From positions 930,001-994,000 of the forward strand of contig NZ_CP121247.1 of assembly GCF_029632765.1 (NCBI RefSeq): a DNA stretch of 64,000 bases, written 5' to 3'. Below the pieces are notes generated by a model. That model worked only from the letters and a program-made list of their open reading frames with translations. It had not been told where the DNA came from and searched no databases. This DNA comes from Arcanobacterium wilhelmae (GTDB taxonomy: Bacteria; Actinomycetota; Actinomycetes; Actinomycetales; Actinomycetaceae). A program made the translations under genes and the position numbers. Of the stretch, positions 15,572 to 28,276 are shown in pieces; positions within the stretch are counted from its first letter, which is position 1, and each line of letters begins with the position of its first letter.

Positions 15572-18157
15572 ATGCCATTCGTTCCGATTGATTGGTTGAA
15601 GGAACATGTTGAGGTTCCAGCGGATCTCACCGCGGAACAACTCGCCGCTGATCTTGTCAAGGTTGGCCTTGAGGAAGAGGAAATTCATCGTAGCGACGTC
15701 ACTGGACCGATCGTCGTCGGCAAGGTGCTCACCTTGGTCAAGGAGGAGCAGAAGAACGGCAAGTTGATCAACTATTGCCGTGTCGACGTCGGAGCCTACA
15801 ACGATGCGCCTGGAGAGGGAAAAGAGCCGGCCGATTTCCCTTCTCGTGGAATTATCTGCGGCGCACACAACTTTGTCGAGGGTGATTACGTTGTGGTGTC
15901 GCTTCCGGGGGCTGTACTTCCCGGCGATTTCGCGATTGCCGCCCGCAAAACATACGGCCATATTTCCGACGGTATGATCTGCTCGGCCAAGGAACTTGGG
16001 CTTTCGGAGGAAAGCGAAGGGATCATTGTACTCGCTCATGAAGACGACGCCGGTGCAATTGCATCGATCCCTGCGCCGGGTGAGGACGCTCTTGGCTACC
16101 TTGGTCTCGATTCCGAAGTGCTCGAAATCAACGTGACTCCCGATCGCGGGTATTGCTTCTCCATGCGTGGTATTGCACGTGAATACTCGCATTCAACGGG
16201 AGCGAAGTTCACAGATCCTGCGCATGATGTGGATCTCCCTCCGTTCAACAACAAAGGTTTCCCTGTGGAGGTTGCCGACGACGCTCCGATCCATGGTGTG
16301 CCAGGTGCGGATCGCTTCGTCACTCGGATTGTTCGTGGAGTGAACCCGAATGCGGAGTCTCCGAAGTGGATCCGAGATCGGTTGACCGCTGCAGGAATGC
16401 GTCCGATTTCGCTTGCTGTGGATGCAACGAACTACGTCATGCTCGATCTCGGTCAGCCGCTTCACGCTTACGACTTGTCGAAATTGAGTGCTCCGATCGT
16501 GGTACGTCGTGCGAAGCCGGGGGAGAAGCTTCGCACTCTGGACGACGCCGAGCGCACGCTGGATCCTGAGGATCTTGTGATCTCTGATTCCGAGGGTGGC
16601 AAGGGAACTCGTGTGATTGGTCTCGCCGGTGTCATGGGCGGCGCATCCACCGAAATCTCGGACAGCACACAGGACGTGCTGATCGAGGCCGCGCACTTCG
16701 ACGCTGTGTCGATTGCCCGCGGTGCTCGCCGTCATCGTCTGCCTTCTGAAGCCTCCAAGCGTTTCGAGCGTGGGGTTGATCCTTTGATTGCTCCTGTCGC
16801 CGCCCAGCGTGTGGCGGAGATCCTGGTGGAGTTCGGCGGCGGTACGATCGACGAGGCGAATTTCGAGTACAACGAAGTTTCGTTGCCAACGCCGACAGAG
16901 TTTGATACTCGTGAGACTGACCGTCTCACTGGCCTCACACCGTCGGTTGAGAAGACCATCACGATTCTTCGCGAGATTGGAGCAACTGTTGAGGTGGTGG
17001 AGGATCGTGGTGATTCTGCACTTCTTTCCGTCACTGCTCCCACATGGCGTCCAGATCTGGTTGGCCCTGCACACTACGTGGAGGAGGTTGCCCGCTTGAT
17101 CGGCTACGACGAGATCGCATCGATCGTGCCGCCCGCACCTGCAGGGCGTGGGCTCACGGTTGTGCAACGGCAGCGTCGCGATCTCGCACGCGCATTCGCG
17201 GAGCAGGGGTGGACTCAGGTATTGAGCTACCCGTTTGTTTCTGCAGCAGCGCTCGATAAGCAGGAAATTCCTCAGGATGATTCACGTCGTCGCGCCATCC
17301 GCTTGGTGAATCCTCTTCAGGAAGAGGCTCCCTATATGCGCACCTCGATCTTGGATTCGTTGCTCGCGACCGCCAAGATGAATGTGGCTCGCGGGAATCC
17401 GCAGGTGGCCATCTTCGAGACGTCATTAGTGACATTGCCGGGGAAGATCGTTGATATCGAGAACCCTGGAGCTGGTGCGCGCCCGTCGGATGAGGTTCTT
17501 CAGACACTGCACGGTGCGATTCCTGCGCAGCCGCACCATATTGCTGGCGTTGCGGCACCGCAGGTGACTGCGACGGTTGCGGGCTTGCCACCGCAGGTGT
17601 GGGATTGGCGAGATGCTATCGAAGCGTTGAAGATTGCCGCTCGTACGGTTGGAGTGGATGTCCAGATCGTTGCGGCTCAATACGCGCCGTTCCACCCGGG
17701 GCGTACCGCCGCGCTCGTGGTTGGCGGTCAGGTCATTGGCCATGCTGGCGAACTTGCTCCGAAGGTTGTGAAGGCTTTCGACCTGCCCAAACGTTCAATC
17801 GCATTCGAGTTTGATGCAGATGCTCTGATGGCCGCCCGCGGCGGCGAGCCGATCCAGGTTGCTCCAGTTGCAACATATCCCTCTGCGAAGGAAGATATCG
17901 CGCTCGTCGTGGATGAAAAGTACACCGTCGCTGAGGTCATGCGCGTCATCGAAGATGCTGCCGGTGAAGTGCTTGAGGATATCCACCTGTTTGATGTCTA
18001 TCGTGGCGACCAGGTCGATGAGGGGAAGAAGTCTTTGGCTTTCGCCCTTCGTTTCCGCTCGGCGGATCATACGCTTTCGGCGGAGGACACGGCAGGGTTG
18101 CGTCACAAGATCGTCAAGCGCGCGAAGTCGAAGCTTGGCGCGCAGTTGCGGGGCTGA
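15572..18157 (+). CDS. pheT: Phenylalanyl-tRNA synthetase beta subunit
   Basis: The 861-residue beta subunit has an EMAP-type tRNA-binding domain (about 40-155), the B3/B4 editing domain (about 215-400, containing the AVDATNYVMLDLGQPLHAYD and VIGLAGVMGG motifs), B5 (about 410-480), a catalytic-like core, and the C-terminal ferredoxin-fold anticodon-binding domain (YPSAKEDIALVVDEKYTVAEV, about 770 onward). ATG 15572 is the natural start (MPFVPIDWLKEHV); the open frame upstream inside pheS is a shadow extension. Immediate spacing to pheS means co-translation. Confidence 0.98.
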   Translation: MPFVPIDWLKEHVEVPADLTAEQLAADLVKVGLEEEEIHRSDVTGPIVVGKVLTLVKEEQKNGKLINYCRVDVGAYNDAPGEGKEPADFPSRGIICGAHNFVEGDYVVVSLPGAVLPGDFAIAARKTYGHISDGMICSAKELGLSEESEGIIVLAHEDDAGAIASIPAPGEDALGYLGLDSEVLEINVTPDRGYCFSMRGIAREYSHSTGAKFTDPAHDVDLPPFNNKGFPVEVADDAPIHGVPGADRFVTRIVRGVNPNAESPKWIRDRLTAAGMRPISLAVDATNYVMLDLGQPLHAYDLSKLSAPIVVRRAKPGEKLRTLDDAERTLDPEDLVISDSEGGKGTRVIGLAGVMGGASTEISDSTQDVLIEAAHFDAVSIARGARRHRLPSEASKRFERGVDPLIAPVAAQRVAEILVEFGGGTIDEANFEYNEVSLPTPTEFDTRETDRLTGLTPSVEKTITILREIGATVEVVEDRGDSALLSVTAPTWRPDLVGPAHYVEEVARLIGYDEIASIVPPAPAGRGLTVVQRQRRDLARAFAEQGWTQVLSYPFVSAAALDKQEIPQDDSRRRAIRLVNPLQEEAPYMRTSILDSLLATAKMNVARGNPQVAIFETSLVTLPGKIVDIENPGAGARPSDEVLQTLHGAIPAQPHHIAGVAAPQVTATVAGLPPQVWDWRDAIEALKIAARTVGVDVQIVAAQYAPFHPGRTAALVVGGQVIGHAGELAPKVVKAFDLPKRSIAFEFDADALMAARGGEPIQVAPVATYPSAKEDIALVVDEKYTVAEVMRVIEDAAGEVLEDIHLFDVYRGDQVDEGKKSLAFALRFRSADHTLSAEDTAGLRHKIVKRAKSKLGAQLRG

Positions 18158-18165
18158 GGCGCGCG

Positions 18166-18966
18166 GTGGCCCGATCATCCGAAGTCATTGTTCTGACCGG
18201 TGCTTCGCGTGGCATTGGGGCGGCGATTGCGAACGCAATCGCCGCCCCGGGGCGCACGCTGTTACTTGTGGCCCGTTCGATCGCTTCGCTCGAAAACACT
18301 GCCCAGGCGGCGCGTGGGCTCGGAGCGACCGTACATACTTACGCAGCTGAGCTCAGCGACGTCAGCTCCGTGAACTCTTTGGTTGTACATATCGCGGCAG
18401 ACGGCTTTGTGCCGGATACGGTGATTAACAACGCCGGTGTGATGGGGGCAGAGCTAGCGCCGTGGGAGGATGATCCCGTGGCCTGGTGGAGAGTGTTGGA
18501 AGTGAACGTTCGCGCTCCGTTCCTGCTTGCCCATGCTTTCGTTCCGGCGATGCTGGAGGCTGGTTTCGGCCGAATCATTGATCTGTCGTCTGGCGCAGCT
18601 GTGTGGGACACCTCCAATACCGTGGCGTATTTTGTTTCGAAAACCGCCCTCTACCGGCTGGGATCGTCCATGCACGAGGCCGGTTATGAGCGTGGTCTAC
18701 GCGTGCTGGAGGTAGCCCCCGGCGTCGTCAAGACAGACATGACCGCCGACGCACAGATGCACGTCGGGCGTACCGAGTGGAATGAACCTACGGAAGTCGC
18801 GGAGATTATTGCGGCTGCGGTGGATGGCGATCTTGACGGTTTGTCTGGTGCGCAGGTGCGTGCAGGGACCGATTCGCTCGAGGATCTGCGCGCGCGATCC
18901 GCTGCTGGTATCGGAGTCGAGGAGCGTAGATTGCGCATGACACCCTTCAAAACTGAAAATGAATAA
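18166..18966 (+). CDS. Short-chain dehydrogenase/reductase
   Basis: Classical SDR of 266 residues with the Rossmann motif TGASRGIG (11-18), NNAG (about 88-91), the catalytic Ser in LSSGAA (about 143-148) and YFVSK (Tyr/Lys, about 155-159), followed by APGVVKTDM. It probably oxidises or reduces a small alcohol or ketone with NAD(P)H; the substrate is unknown. GTG 18166 lies 8 nt after pheT with only a weak GAGG upstream, so it may be coupled to pheT translation. The first argR ARG box overlaps its stop codon. Confidence 0.9.
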   Translation: MARSSEVIVLTGASRGIGAAIANAIAAPGRTLLLVARSIASLENTAQAARGLGATVHTYAAELSDVSSVNSLVVHIAADGFVPDTVINNAGVMGAELAPWEDDPVAWWRVLEVNVRAPFLLAHAFVPAMLEAGFGRIIDLSSGAAVWDTSNTVAYFVSKTALYRLGSSMHEAGYERGLRVLEVAPGVVKTDMTADAQMHVGRTEWNEPTEVAEIIAAAVDGDLDGLSGAQVRAGTDSLEDLRARSAAGIGVEERRLRMTPFKTENE

Positions 18967-19001
18967 TAATGCACAATTCCTCGAATGTGAATTATAATTC
19001 T
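18960..19001. promoter_or_regulatory. Tandem ARG boxes upstream of argR
   Basis: TGAAT-AATA-ATGCA (18960-18973) and TGAAT-TATA-ATTCT (18988-19001) each match the ARG-box pattern TGAAT-W4-ATTCA with a single mismatch. The starts are 28 nt apart in an AT-rich stretch that is unlike the surrounding sequence. They indicate arginine-dependent autoregulation by ArgR. Confidence 0.72.
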
Positions 19002-19038
19002 TCCAGTTTCATATCTATTCGATAAAGGAGAGGGGCAC

Positions 19039-19527
19039 ATGCCGAATCCGGTACCGAATACTCGCACCGCCCGTCAGGCCAAGATTGTTGAGCTGATCGA
19101 ACAGCAGCCGGTGGCGTCCCAAGCGTCGTTGCGCTCATTACTTGCCGATGTTGGCATCAACGTCACTCAAGCCACGCTCTCTCGCGATCTCGAAGAGTTA
19201 CGTGCGTATAAGGAGTACAACGCGCAGGGCGTACGTGTGTACAAGATCCCTGATGCGGTCGAACTTTCTTTCGCTGACGCCGGTGCACCAGGTCAGTTTG
19301 ACCGGTGGGCTGGAGAGTTATTGACGGGCGCCGAATCAGCGCTGAATCAAGTTGTTTTAAGGACGATTCCAGGTGCGGCTCAGTTGCTTGCCTCTGCGAT
19401 TGATCGTGCGGTTATCGGCGGCGTTCTTGGCTGTATCGCGGGCGATGATACTGTACTCGTGATCACTGATTCGGAACAGCGCGCAACGCGTTTATGTGAC
19501 GATCTGTTGAGCCGTGTCGGCCGGTAA
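19039..19527 (+). CDS. argR: Arginine repressor ArgR
   Basis: Hexameric arginine-sensing regulator. The 162-residue protein has the winged-helix DNA-binding domain (about 10-80, with GINVTQATLSRDLEELRAYK) and the C-terminal oligomerisation/arginine-binding domain, where GCIAGDDTVLVIT (about 138-150) carries the conserved Asp pair that contacts arginine. ATG 19039 follows AAAGGAGAGG. It stands alone between an SDR and tyrS, not in an argCJBDFRGH cluster, so its targets must lie elsewhere, perhaps arginine uptake or catabolism. Confidence 0.95.
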   Translation: MPNPVPNTRTARQAKIVELIEQQPVASQASLRSLLADVGINVTQATLSRDLEELRAYKEYNAQGVRVYKIPDAVELSFADAGAPGQFDRWAGELLTGAESALNQVVLRTIPGAAQLLASAIDRAVIGGVLGCIAGDDTVLVITDSEQRATRLCDDLLSRVGR

Positions 19528-19579
19528 ATCGTCATTTGGCGCTTCCTCAGGCACAATAGTGGGAGACAAACGAAAGGAA

Positions 19580-20848
19580 ATGAACGTGACTGACGTCCTC
19601 GAAGAATTGCAGTGGCGCGGGCTGATTGCCCAGCACACAGATATCGATGCGCTCAAGCAAGCGCTGGATTCTGGGCCGATCACGTTCTATTGCGGTTTCG
19701 ATCCTACGGCGCCGTCGCTCCATCACGGGCATCTTGTCGCCGTGAAGTTAATGCGTCATCTCCAGCTTGCTGGACACCACCCGCTTGTGCTCGTCGGTGG
19801 AGCGACGGGCCTTGTTGGAGATCCGCGCGCGAAGGGCGAACGCGTTCTCAACGGTCGCGACGTCGTTGCAGGGTGGGCCGATGCCTTGAAATCTCAGCTC
19901 GAGTCGTTACTCGATTTTGACGGTGACAATCCCGCTCGCACCGTCAACAATCTGGACTGGACCGAGCAGATGAGCGCGATCGATTTCCTGCGCGATCTTG
20001 GTAAGAACTTCCGCATGGGTACGATGCTGAATAAGGACATTGTCGCACGCCGGCTAGAGTCCGATGAAGGTCTGTCGTATACCGAGTTTTCGTACCAGAT
20101 TCTTCAGGCCAATGATTACCTCGAGCTTTTCCGCCGTTACAACTGCACACTGGAGGTTGGAGGAAACGATCAGTGGGGCAACATGGCGGGTGGGATGGAT
20201 CTCATTCGAAAGGTGGAGGGCAAGTCGGTTCATGTACTGACGAACCCACTGATTACGAAGTCTGATGGAACGAAGTTCGGCAAGACTGAAGGTGGCGCTG
20301 TGTGGCTGAACCCTGAGATGCTTTCGCCGTACAAGTTTTACCAGTTCTGGTTGAACACGGCTGATGCCGATGTTATCCACATGCTGAAGGTATTTACTTT
20401 CCTCTCGCGCGAGCGAATCGAAGACCTTGAGCAGTTGGTATCGGAGCGCCCACAAGCCCGTGAGGCGCAGAAAGTCCTTGCTGAGGAAGTTACCACTTGG
20501 GTACACGGCGCGCAGAACACGGAGCGTGTCAAGGCGGCTTCAGCGGTGCTGTTCGGCAAAGATGAGCCTGCTGGTTTGGATGAGCGCACGCTCGCGGATG
20601 CGACTGCCGAGCTTCCGCGGACAAAGGCTGGGCTTGGCGATGAGCTTGTCGATGTTCTCGTTAACCTTGGTTTCGAGAAGGGGCGTGGCGCAGCGCGGCG
20701 TACGATCGAAGCTGGCGGTGCGAATATCAACAATGTAAAGGTATCGGATGTCGAGCGCGTGCTGGTTGATTCCGACGTGCTCCCTGGGGGAATTGTTCTG
20801 ATTCGCAAGGGGCGCAAGAATCTCGCGGTCGTCGAGATCGTGCAGTGA
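19580..20848 (+). CDS. tyrS: Tyrosyl-tRNA synthetase
   Basis: Class I synthetase of 422 residues. The HIGH motif appears as LHHGHL (about 46-51), the KMSKS motif as KFGKT (about 232-236), and a C-terminal S4 domain (about 355-422: GRGAARRTIEAGGANINNVKV) binds tRNA-Tyr. ATG 19580 follows GAAAGGAAA; GTG 19586 is an alternative. An upstream in-frame extension to 19514 overlaps argR and is unlikely. No T-box leader is present. It lies directly upstream of the rrn operon but is separated by a strong hairpin. Confidence 0.97.
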   Translation: MNVTDVLEELQWRGLIAQHTDIDALKQALDSGPITFYCGFDPTAPSLHHGHLVAVKLMRHLQLAGHHPLVLVGGATGLVGDPRAKGERVLNGRDVVAGWADALKSQLESLLDFDGDNPARTVNNLDWTEQMSAIDFLRDLGKNFRMGTMLNKDIVARRLESDEGLSYTEFSYQILQANDYLELFRRYNCTLEVGGNDQWGNMAGGMDLIRKVEGKSVHVLTNPLITKSDGTKFGKTEGGAVWLNPEMLSPYKFYQFWLNTADADVIHMLKVFTFLSRERIEDLEQLVSERPQAREAQKVLAEEVTTWVHGAQNTERVKAASAVLFGKDEPAGLDERTLADATAELPRTKAGLGDELVDVLVNLGFEKGRGAARRTIEAGGANINNVKVSDVERVLVDSDVLPGGIVLIRKGRKNLAVVEIVQ

Positions 20849-20907
20849 GCGGTGCACGAGGCTTCAAAGTGTCCGTAACTGTGTGAATGAAACTGACTGC
20901 TACGTGT

Positions 20908-20942
20908 GCGGCGGGAGGGCCGAAAAACGCCCCTCCCGCCGC
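20908..20942 (+). terminator. GC-rich hairpin after tyrS
   Basis: Twelve perfect pairs (20908-20919 with 20931-20942) enclose an A-rich loop. No T-run follows, so termination may need Rho or the hairpin may only stabilise the mRNA end. Confidence 0.55.
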
Positions 20943-20996
20943 CTCGTCCGGTAGAGAAAGCGATGTGGCAGCAGGGTGTGACTGGGGCCATGAAAA

Positions 20997-21031
20997 TTCG
21001 ATTTGACCGGGAAACCGAACCCGCCTAAAGT
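20997..21031 (+). promoter_or_regulatory. rrn promoter P1
   Basis: TTGACC (21003-21008), a 17-nt spacer and TAAAGT (21026-21031). The -35 is preceded by TTCGAT, giving TTCGATTTGACC, which recurs at P2. Confidence 0.85.
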
Positions 21032-21115
21032 ATTTACCTGTTGCGAGGCACGAAAGAAATTTCCAAACGATTCATCTCGTTGGTTTTTCCGCAGTGGTAA
21101 GCCGGAAAATCGGAT

Positions 21116-21150
21116 TTCGATTTGACCGGTCGTCAACAGTGGGTTAAACT
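21116..21150 (+). promoter_or_regulatory. rrn promoter P2
   Basis: TTGACC (21122-21127), a 17-nt spacer and TAAACT (21145-21150), again preceded by TTCGAT. Predicted transcription start is near 21157, about 250 nt upstream of mature 16S. Confidence 0.87.
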
Positions 21151-21156
21151 ATGACC

Positions 21157-21405
21157 CAGTCCTCTTGAGGTGAGAATAAGAGATATTCGATCTTCGATGT
21201 AGGGGTGTTGTTTGAGATCTCAATAGTGTGTCAGCTTTTTATGTCTGACCTTGACTGTTTTTGGTTGGGGTTGGTTTTTGTTTGGTCTGGCTGGGCTCGC
21301 CTTTTTGTGGGTTTGGTTGGGCTGTTTTTATGCCAGTTTGTCTGGTTTTTTTGGAGCCGATTGGTTTTCTGAATTATTGATTGGAACCCTTGTGGTTTTG
21401 GTTTT
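21157..21405 (+). other. rrn leader, strongly G/T-biased, no gene seen
   Basis: The 5' external transcribed spacer. From about 21241 on it is dominated by G and T on the transcribed-sense strand, with runs such as TTGGTTGGGGTTGG, and contains almost no A or C blocks. It presumably holds antitermination and RNase III sites, but I could not identify a clear boxA or a matching 16S processing stem. Confidence 0.6.
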
Positions 21406-26251
<4,846 letters not shown>

Positions 26252-26266
26252 ATAAAACGAGATTGC

Positions 26267-26297
26267 CTCGCGTCCCCTATACAATTCTGGACCACCA
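26267..26297 (+). other. Pre-23S processing stem, 3' arm
   Basis: Reverse complement of 23121-23151 as described for the 5' arm; it lies between 23S and 5S. Confidence 0.8.
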
Positions 26298-26321
26298 AAC
26301 ACACAGTGTTTGCTCCACCCG

Positions 26322-26442
26322 TTTGACGGTGGCTATAGCGGTAGGGATCCGCCCGGTCCCATTCCGAACCCGGAAGCTAAGCCTACCAGCGCCGATGGTA
26401 CTGCACTCGCGAGGGTGTGGGAGAGTAGGACACCGCCGTCAT
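26322..26442 (+). rRNA. rrf: 5S ribosomal RNA
   Basis: About 120 nt with the typical CCCGGTCCCATTCCGAACCC and GGGAGAGTAGGACACCGCC elements; TGACGG near the 5' end pairs with CCGTCA at the 3' end. Ends are approximate by one or two bases. Confidence 0.96.
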
Positions 26443-26452
26443 TACACTTAAC

Positions 26453-26486
26453 GTGGTAGCCCCCGGCATAGTCCGGGGGCTACCAC
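26453..26486 (+). terminator. rrn operon terminator hairpin
   Basis: A 14-bp perfect stem (26453-26466 with 26473-26486) around the loop CATAGT, 11 nt after 5S. No T-run directly follows. Confidence 0.8.
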
Positions 26487-26518
26487 TGTATGTACGGGCC
26501 TGGTGTTGGCGGGGCTTT

Positions 26519-26546
26519 TTGGCCTTTAAGCCGGCTTGTTTATAGT
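26519..26546 (+). promoter_or_regulatory. Promoter upstream of the 40-codon frame
   Basis: TTGGCC (26519-26524), a 16-nt spacer and TATAGT (26541-26546), downstream of the rrn terminator. Confidence 0.45.
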
Positions 26547-26566
26547 TTGGGGGAGAATACACGGCT

Positions 26567-26689
26567 ATGCCACCAACAAACACCCTCACCCGCAACCAGA
26601 GTAGTCTTTTTGCCCTGGTTGTCGTTGCTAACGTCGGCGAATTTTTAGACATGTTCCGGATCGGACTGCTTTCACGGCTCGGACTGTGA
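26567..26689 (+). pseudogene. Possible MFS transporter N-terminal remnant or small membrane ORF
   Basis: A 40-codon frame with its own promoter-like sequence and GGGGGAG 11 nt upstream. The product (LTRNQSSLFALVVVANVGEF then LDMFRIGLL) resembles the extreme N-terminus and first membrane helix of major facilitator transporters, ending abruptly at TGA 26687-26689. No continuation appears in other frames before the next gene. It could be the stub of a deleted transporter or a genuine single-helix small protein. The rest of 26487-26788 holds nothing else I can identify apart from the promoter listed here. Confidence 0.35.
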
Positions 26690-26788
26690 TGTGGCGCGAC
26701 ACGTTTCGCGTTTATTCGCGTAGGAGCTAGACTTACTATTGCACGTGCGCCGTGCATCCGTGATTAACAATTGAACCGTGAGGAAAAA

Positions 26789-28267
26789 ATGGCCAACCAT
26801 TACGACAACAATGAACGTTCACCGCGTCGCGAGAGGCCATCCTCCGGTTGGCAGTCCGCGTCCGAGCGCCGGCAGAGTAGCCAGCGTAAATGGTCTCGAG
26901 ACGGAAACGACGGTCGTGATGATCGTGGCTACCAGCGTGATGATCGCGGGTATCGTGGTGGCCGCGACGGCGGATTCAAGCGCGACGATCGCCGCGACGA
27001 CCGCGGCTATCGCCGTCATGATCGTGACGAGCGTGGTTACCGTGGGGATCGCCGTCGTGATGATTTCCGTCGTGACGGTGATGATCGTGGCTACCAGCGT
27101 GATGATCGCGGGTATCGTGGTGGCCGCGACGGCGGATTCAAGCGCGACGATCGCCGCGACGACCGCGGCTATCGCCGTCATGATCGTGACGAGCGTGGTT
27201 ACCGTGGGGATCGCCGTCGTGATGATTTCCGTCGTGACGGTGATGATCGTGGCTACCAGCGTGATGATCGCGGGTATCGTGGTGGTCGCGACGGCGGATT
27301 CAAGCGCGACGATCGCCGCGACGACCGCGGCTATCGCCGTCATGATCGTGACGAGCGTTATGAGAACAAATCGCGTCGTGGCCAGGGTCGCGAACGACGT
27401 GACGATGCGCAGCTTCCCACACACGAACTCGAGGTTCCCGCATCCATCACGCCAGAATCGCTTGACCCGACCGCCTACCGCCACCTCAACTCACTCAATG
27501 TTGAAAATGCTCACAGGGTTGCACGTCACCTCGCGTACGCCGGCGAGATGATCGACATCGATCCTGAGGTTGCGTACCAGCACGCGAAGGCGGCATTCGT
27601 GACTGCCGCACGCATCGACATCGTCCGTGAGGCGCTCGGTATCACTGCCTACATGACCGGCCGTTACGCAGAGGCACTCCGTGAACTTCGAACCTACCGC
27701 CGAATGAGCGATGACTACCAGCATGTGCCGCTTGAGGCAGATTCAGAGCGTGGCCTGGGCCGCCCAGAGAAGGCACTACGTTTCATCGAGGGCATCCCGA
27801 TGAATAGGCTCGAGCCGTCGGCACAGGTCGAGCTTGCATTTGTCGTCTCTGGTGCACGTGCCGAAATCGGGGATTCTGAAGGCGGCCTGGCTGTCATGGA
27901 GAAATTGAAGATTAACAATCTTCCGAACGAGGTTGCGGCCCGTGCATCGCTCATCAAGGCAGACCGCCTGGAGGAGCTTGGCCGTGATGAAGAAGCTGCC
28001 GAGCTTCGTGCGAAGTATGGTGACGACGACGATTCGGACGAGGTAGATGTTTATGACCTCAACGACGTACTCGACGACATGATCGACGAAGACCCGCATA
28101 CGCCTCTGGCTTCTGAGCAGGAAGACACTGACGATCTCGACTTCGACGGGGATGATTTTGCCGACGAGGATCTTGATGACGACGTTGCGAGCGACGAAAC
28201 CGTTGATGAGACGGTTGACGGCGACGGCGCTGCGACAGACTCTCCTGAGTCTGCTGATGAACAGTAA
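26789..28267 (+). CDS. TPR-like protein with RD/RG-rich tandem-repeat N-terminus and acidic tail
   Basis: The 492-residue protein has three parts. Residues 1-215 are low-complexity and full of Arg, Asp and Gly, including 2.7 copies of a 54-residue repeat (residues 44-190) built from DDRGYRGGRDGGFKRDD-like units. Residues about 220-410 are helical, TPR-like (VAYQHAKAAFVTAARIDIVREALG, YAEALRELRTYRRM). The tail from about 412 is extremely acidic. Actinobacteria commonly have a related TPR gene near this HAD-tlyA-nadK cluster; its function is unknown. The basic N-terminus may bind RNA or partner with the acidic tail. ATG 26789 follows GAGGA; TTG 26771 is unlikely. Confidence 0.85.
   Translation: MANHYDNNERSPRRERPSSGWQSASERRQSSQRKWSRDGNDGRDDRGYQRDDRGYRGGRDGGFKRDDRRDDRGYRRHDRDERGYRGDRRRDDFRRDGDDRGYQRDDRGYRGGRDGGFKRDDRRDDRGYRRHDRDERGYRGDRRRDDFRRDGDDRGYQRDDRGYRGGRDGGFKRDDRRDDRGYRRHDRDERYENKSRRGQGRERRDDAQLPTHELEVPASITPESLDPTAYRHLNSLNVENAHRVARHLAYAGEMIDIDPEVAYQHAKAAFVTAARIDIVREALGITAYMTGRYAEALRELRTYRRMSDDYQHVPLEADSERGLGRPEKALRFIEGIPMNRLEPSAQVELAFVVSGARAEIGDSEGGLAVMEKLKINNLPNEVAARASLIKADRLEELGRDEEAAELRAKYGDDDDSDEVDVYDLNDVLDDMIDEDPHTPLASEQEDTDDLDFDGDDFADEDLDDDVASDETVDETVDGDGAATDSPESADEQ
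26918..27358 (+). repeat. 162-bp in-frame tandem repeat, 2.7 copies
   Basis: Units begin at 26918, 27080 and 27242, exactly 162 bp apart; the third copy stops matching after 27358 (117 bp). Copies are nearly identical at the DNA level (one visible C/T difference, GGTGGCCGC versus GGTGGTCGC), including synonymous sites, so the expansion is recent or maintained by recombination. Each unit has internal GATGATCG-like sub-repeats. Gain or loss of a unit keeps frame (54 codons). Confidence 0.95.
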
Positions 28268-28270
28268 GGT
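28265..28270 (+). promoter_or_regulatory. -10-like hexamer before the HAD gene
   Basis: TAAGGT overlaps the stop codon of the TPR gene and ends 6 nt before ATG 28277. AAGGTGG could instead act as a Shine-Dalgarno, so the leaderless reading is uncertain. Confidence 0.25.
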
Positions 28271-28276
28271 GGTTTG

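Noticed and set aside
16193..17167. Long minus-strand frame opposite pheT
   Set aside because: Antisense of conserved PheT domains; composition follows codon positions of the sense gene.
26918..27358. Tandem repeats as a possible CRISPR array
   Set aside because: Units are 162 bp, directly abutting, without unique spacers, and lie inside an open reading frame.
26819..27484. Long antisense frame over the repeat region, predicting a hydrophobic Ile/Val/Ala-rich protein
   Set aside because: It is the mirror of the 162-bp repeat in another frame; the sense protein has a ribosome site and a TPR domain, the antisense frame has neither and consists only of repeat.
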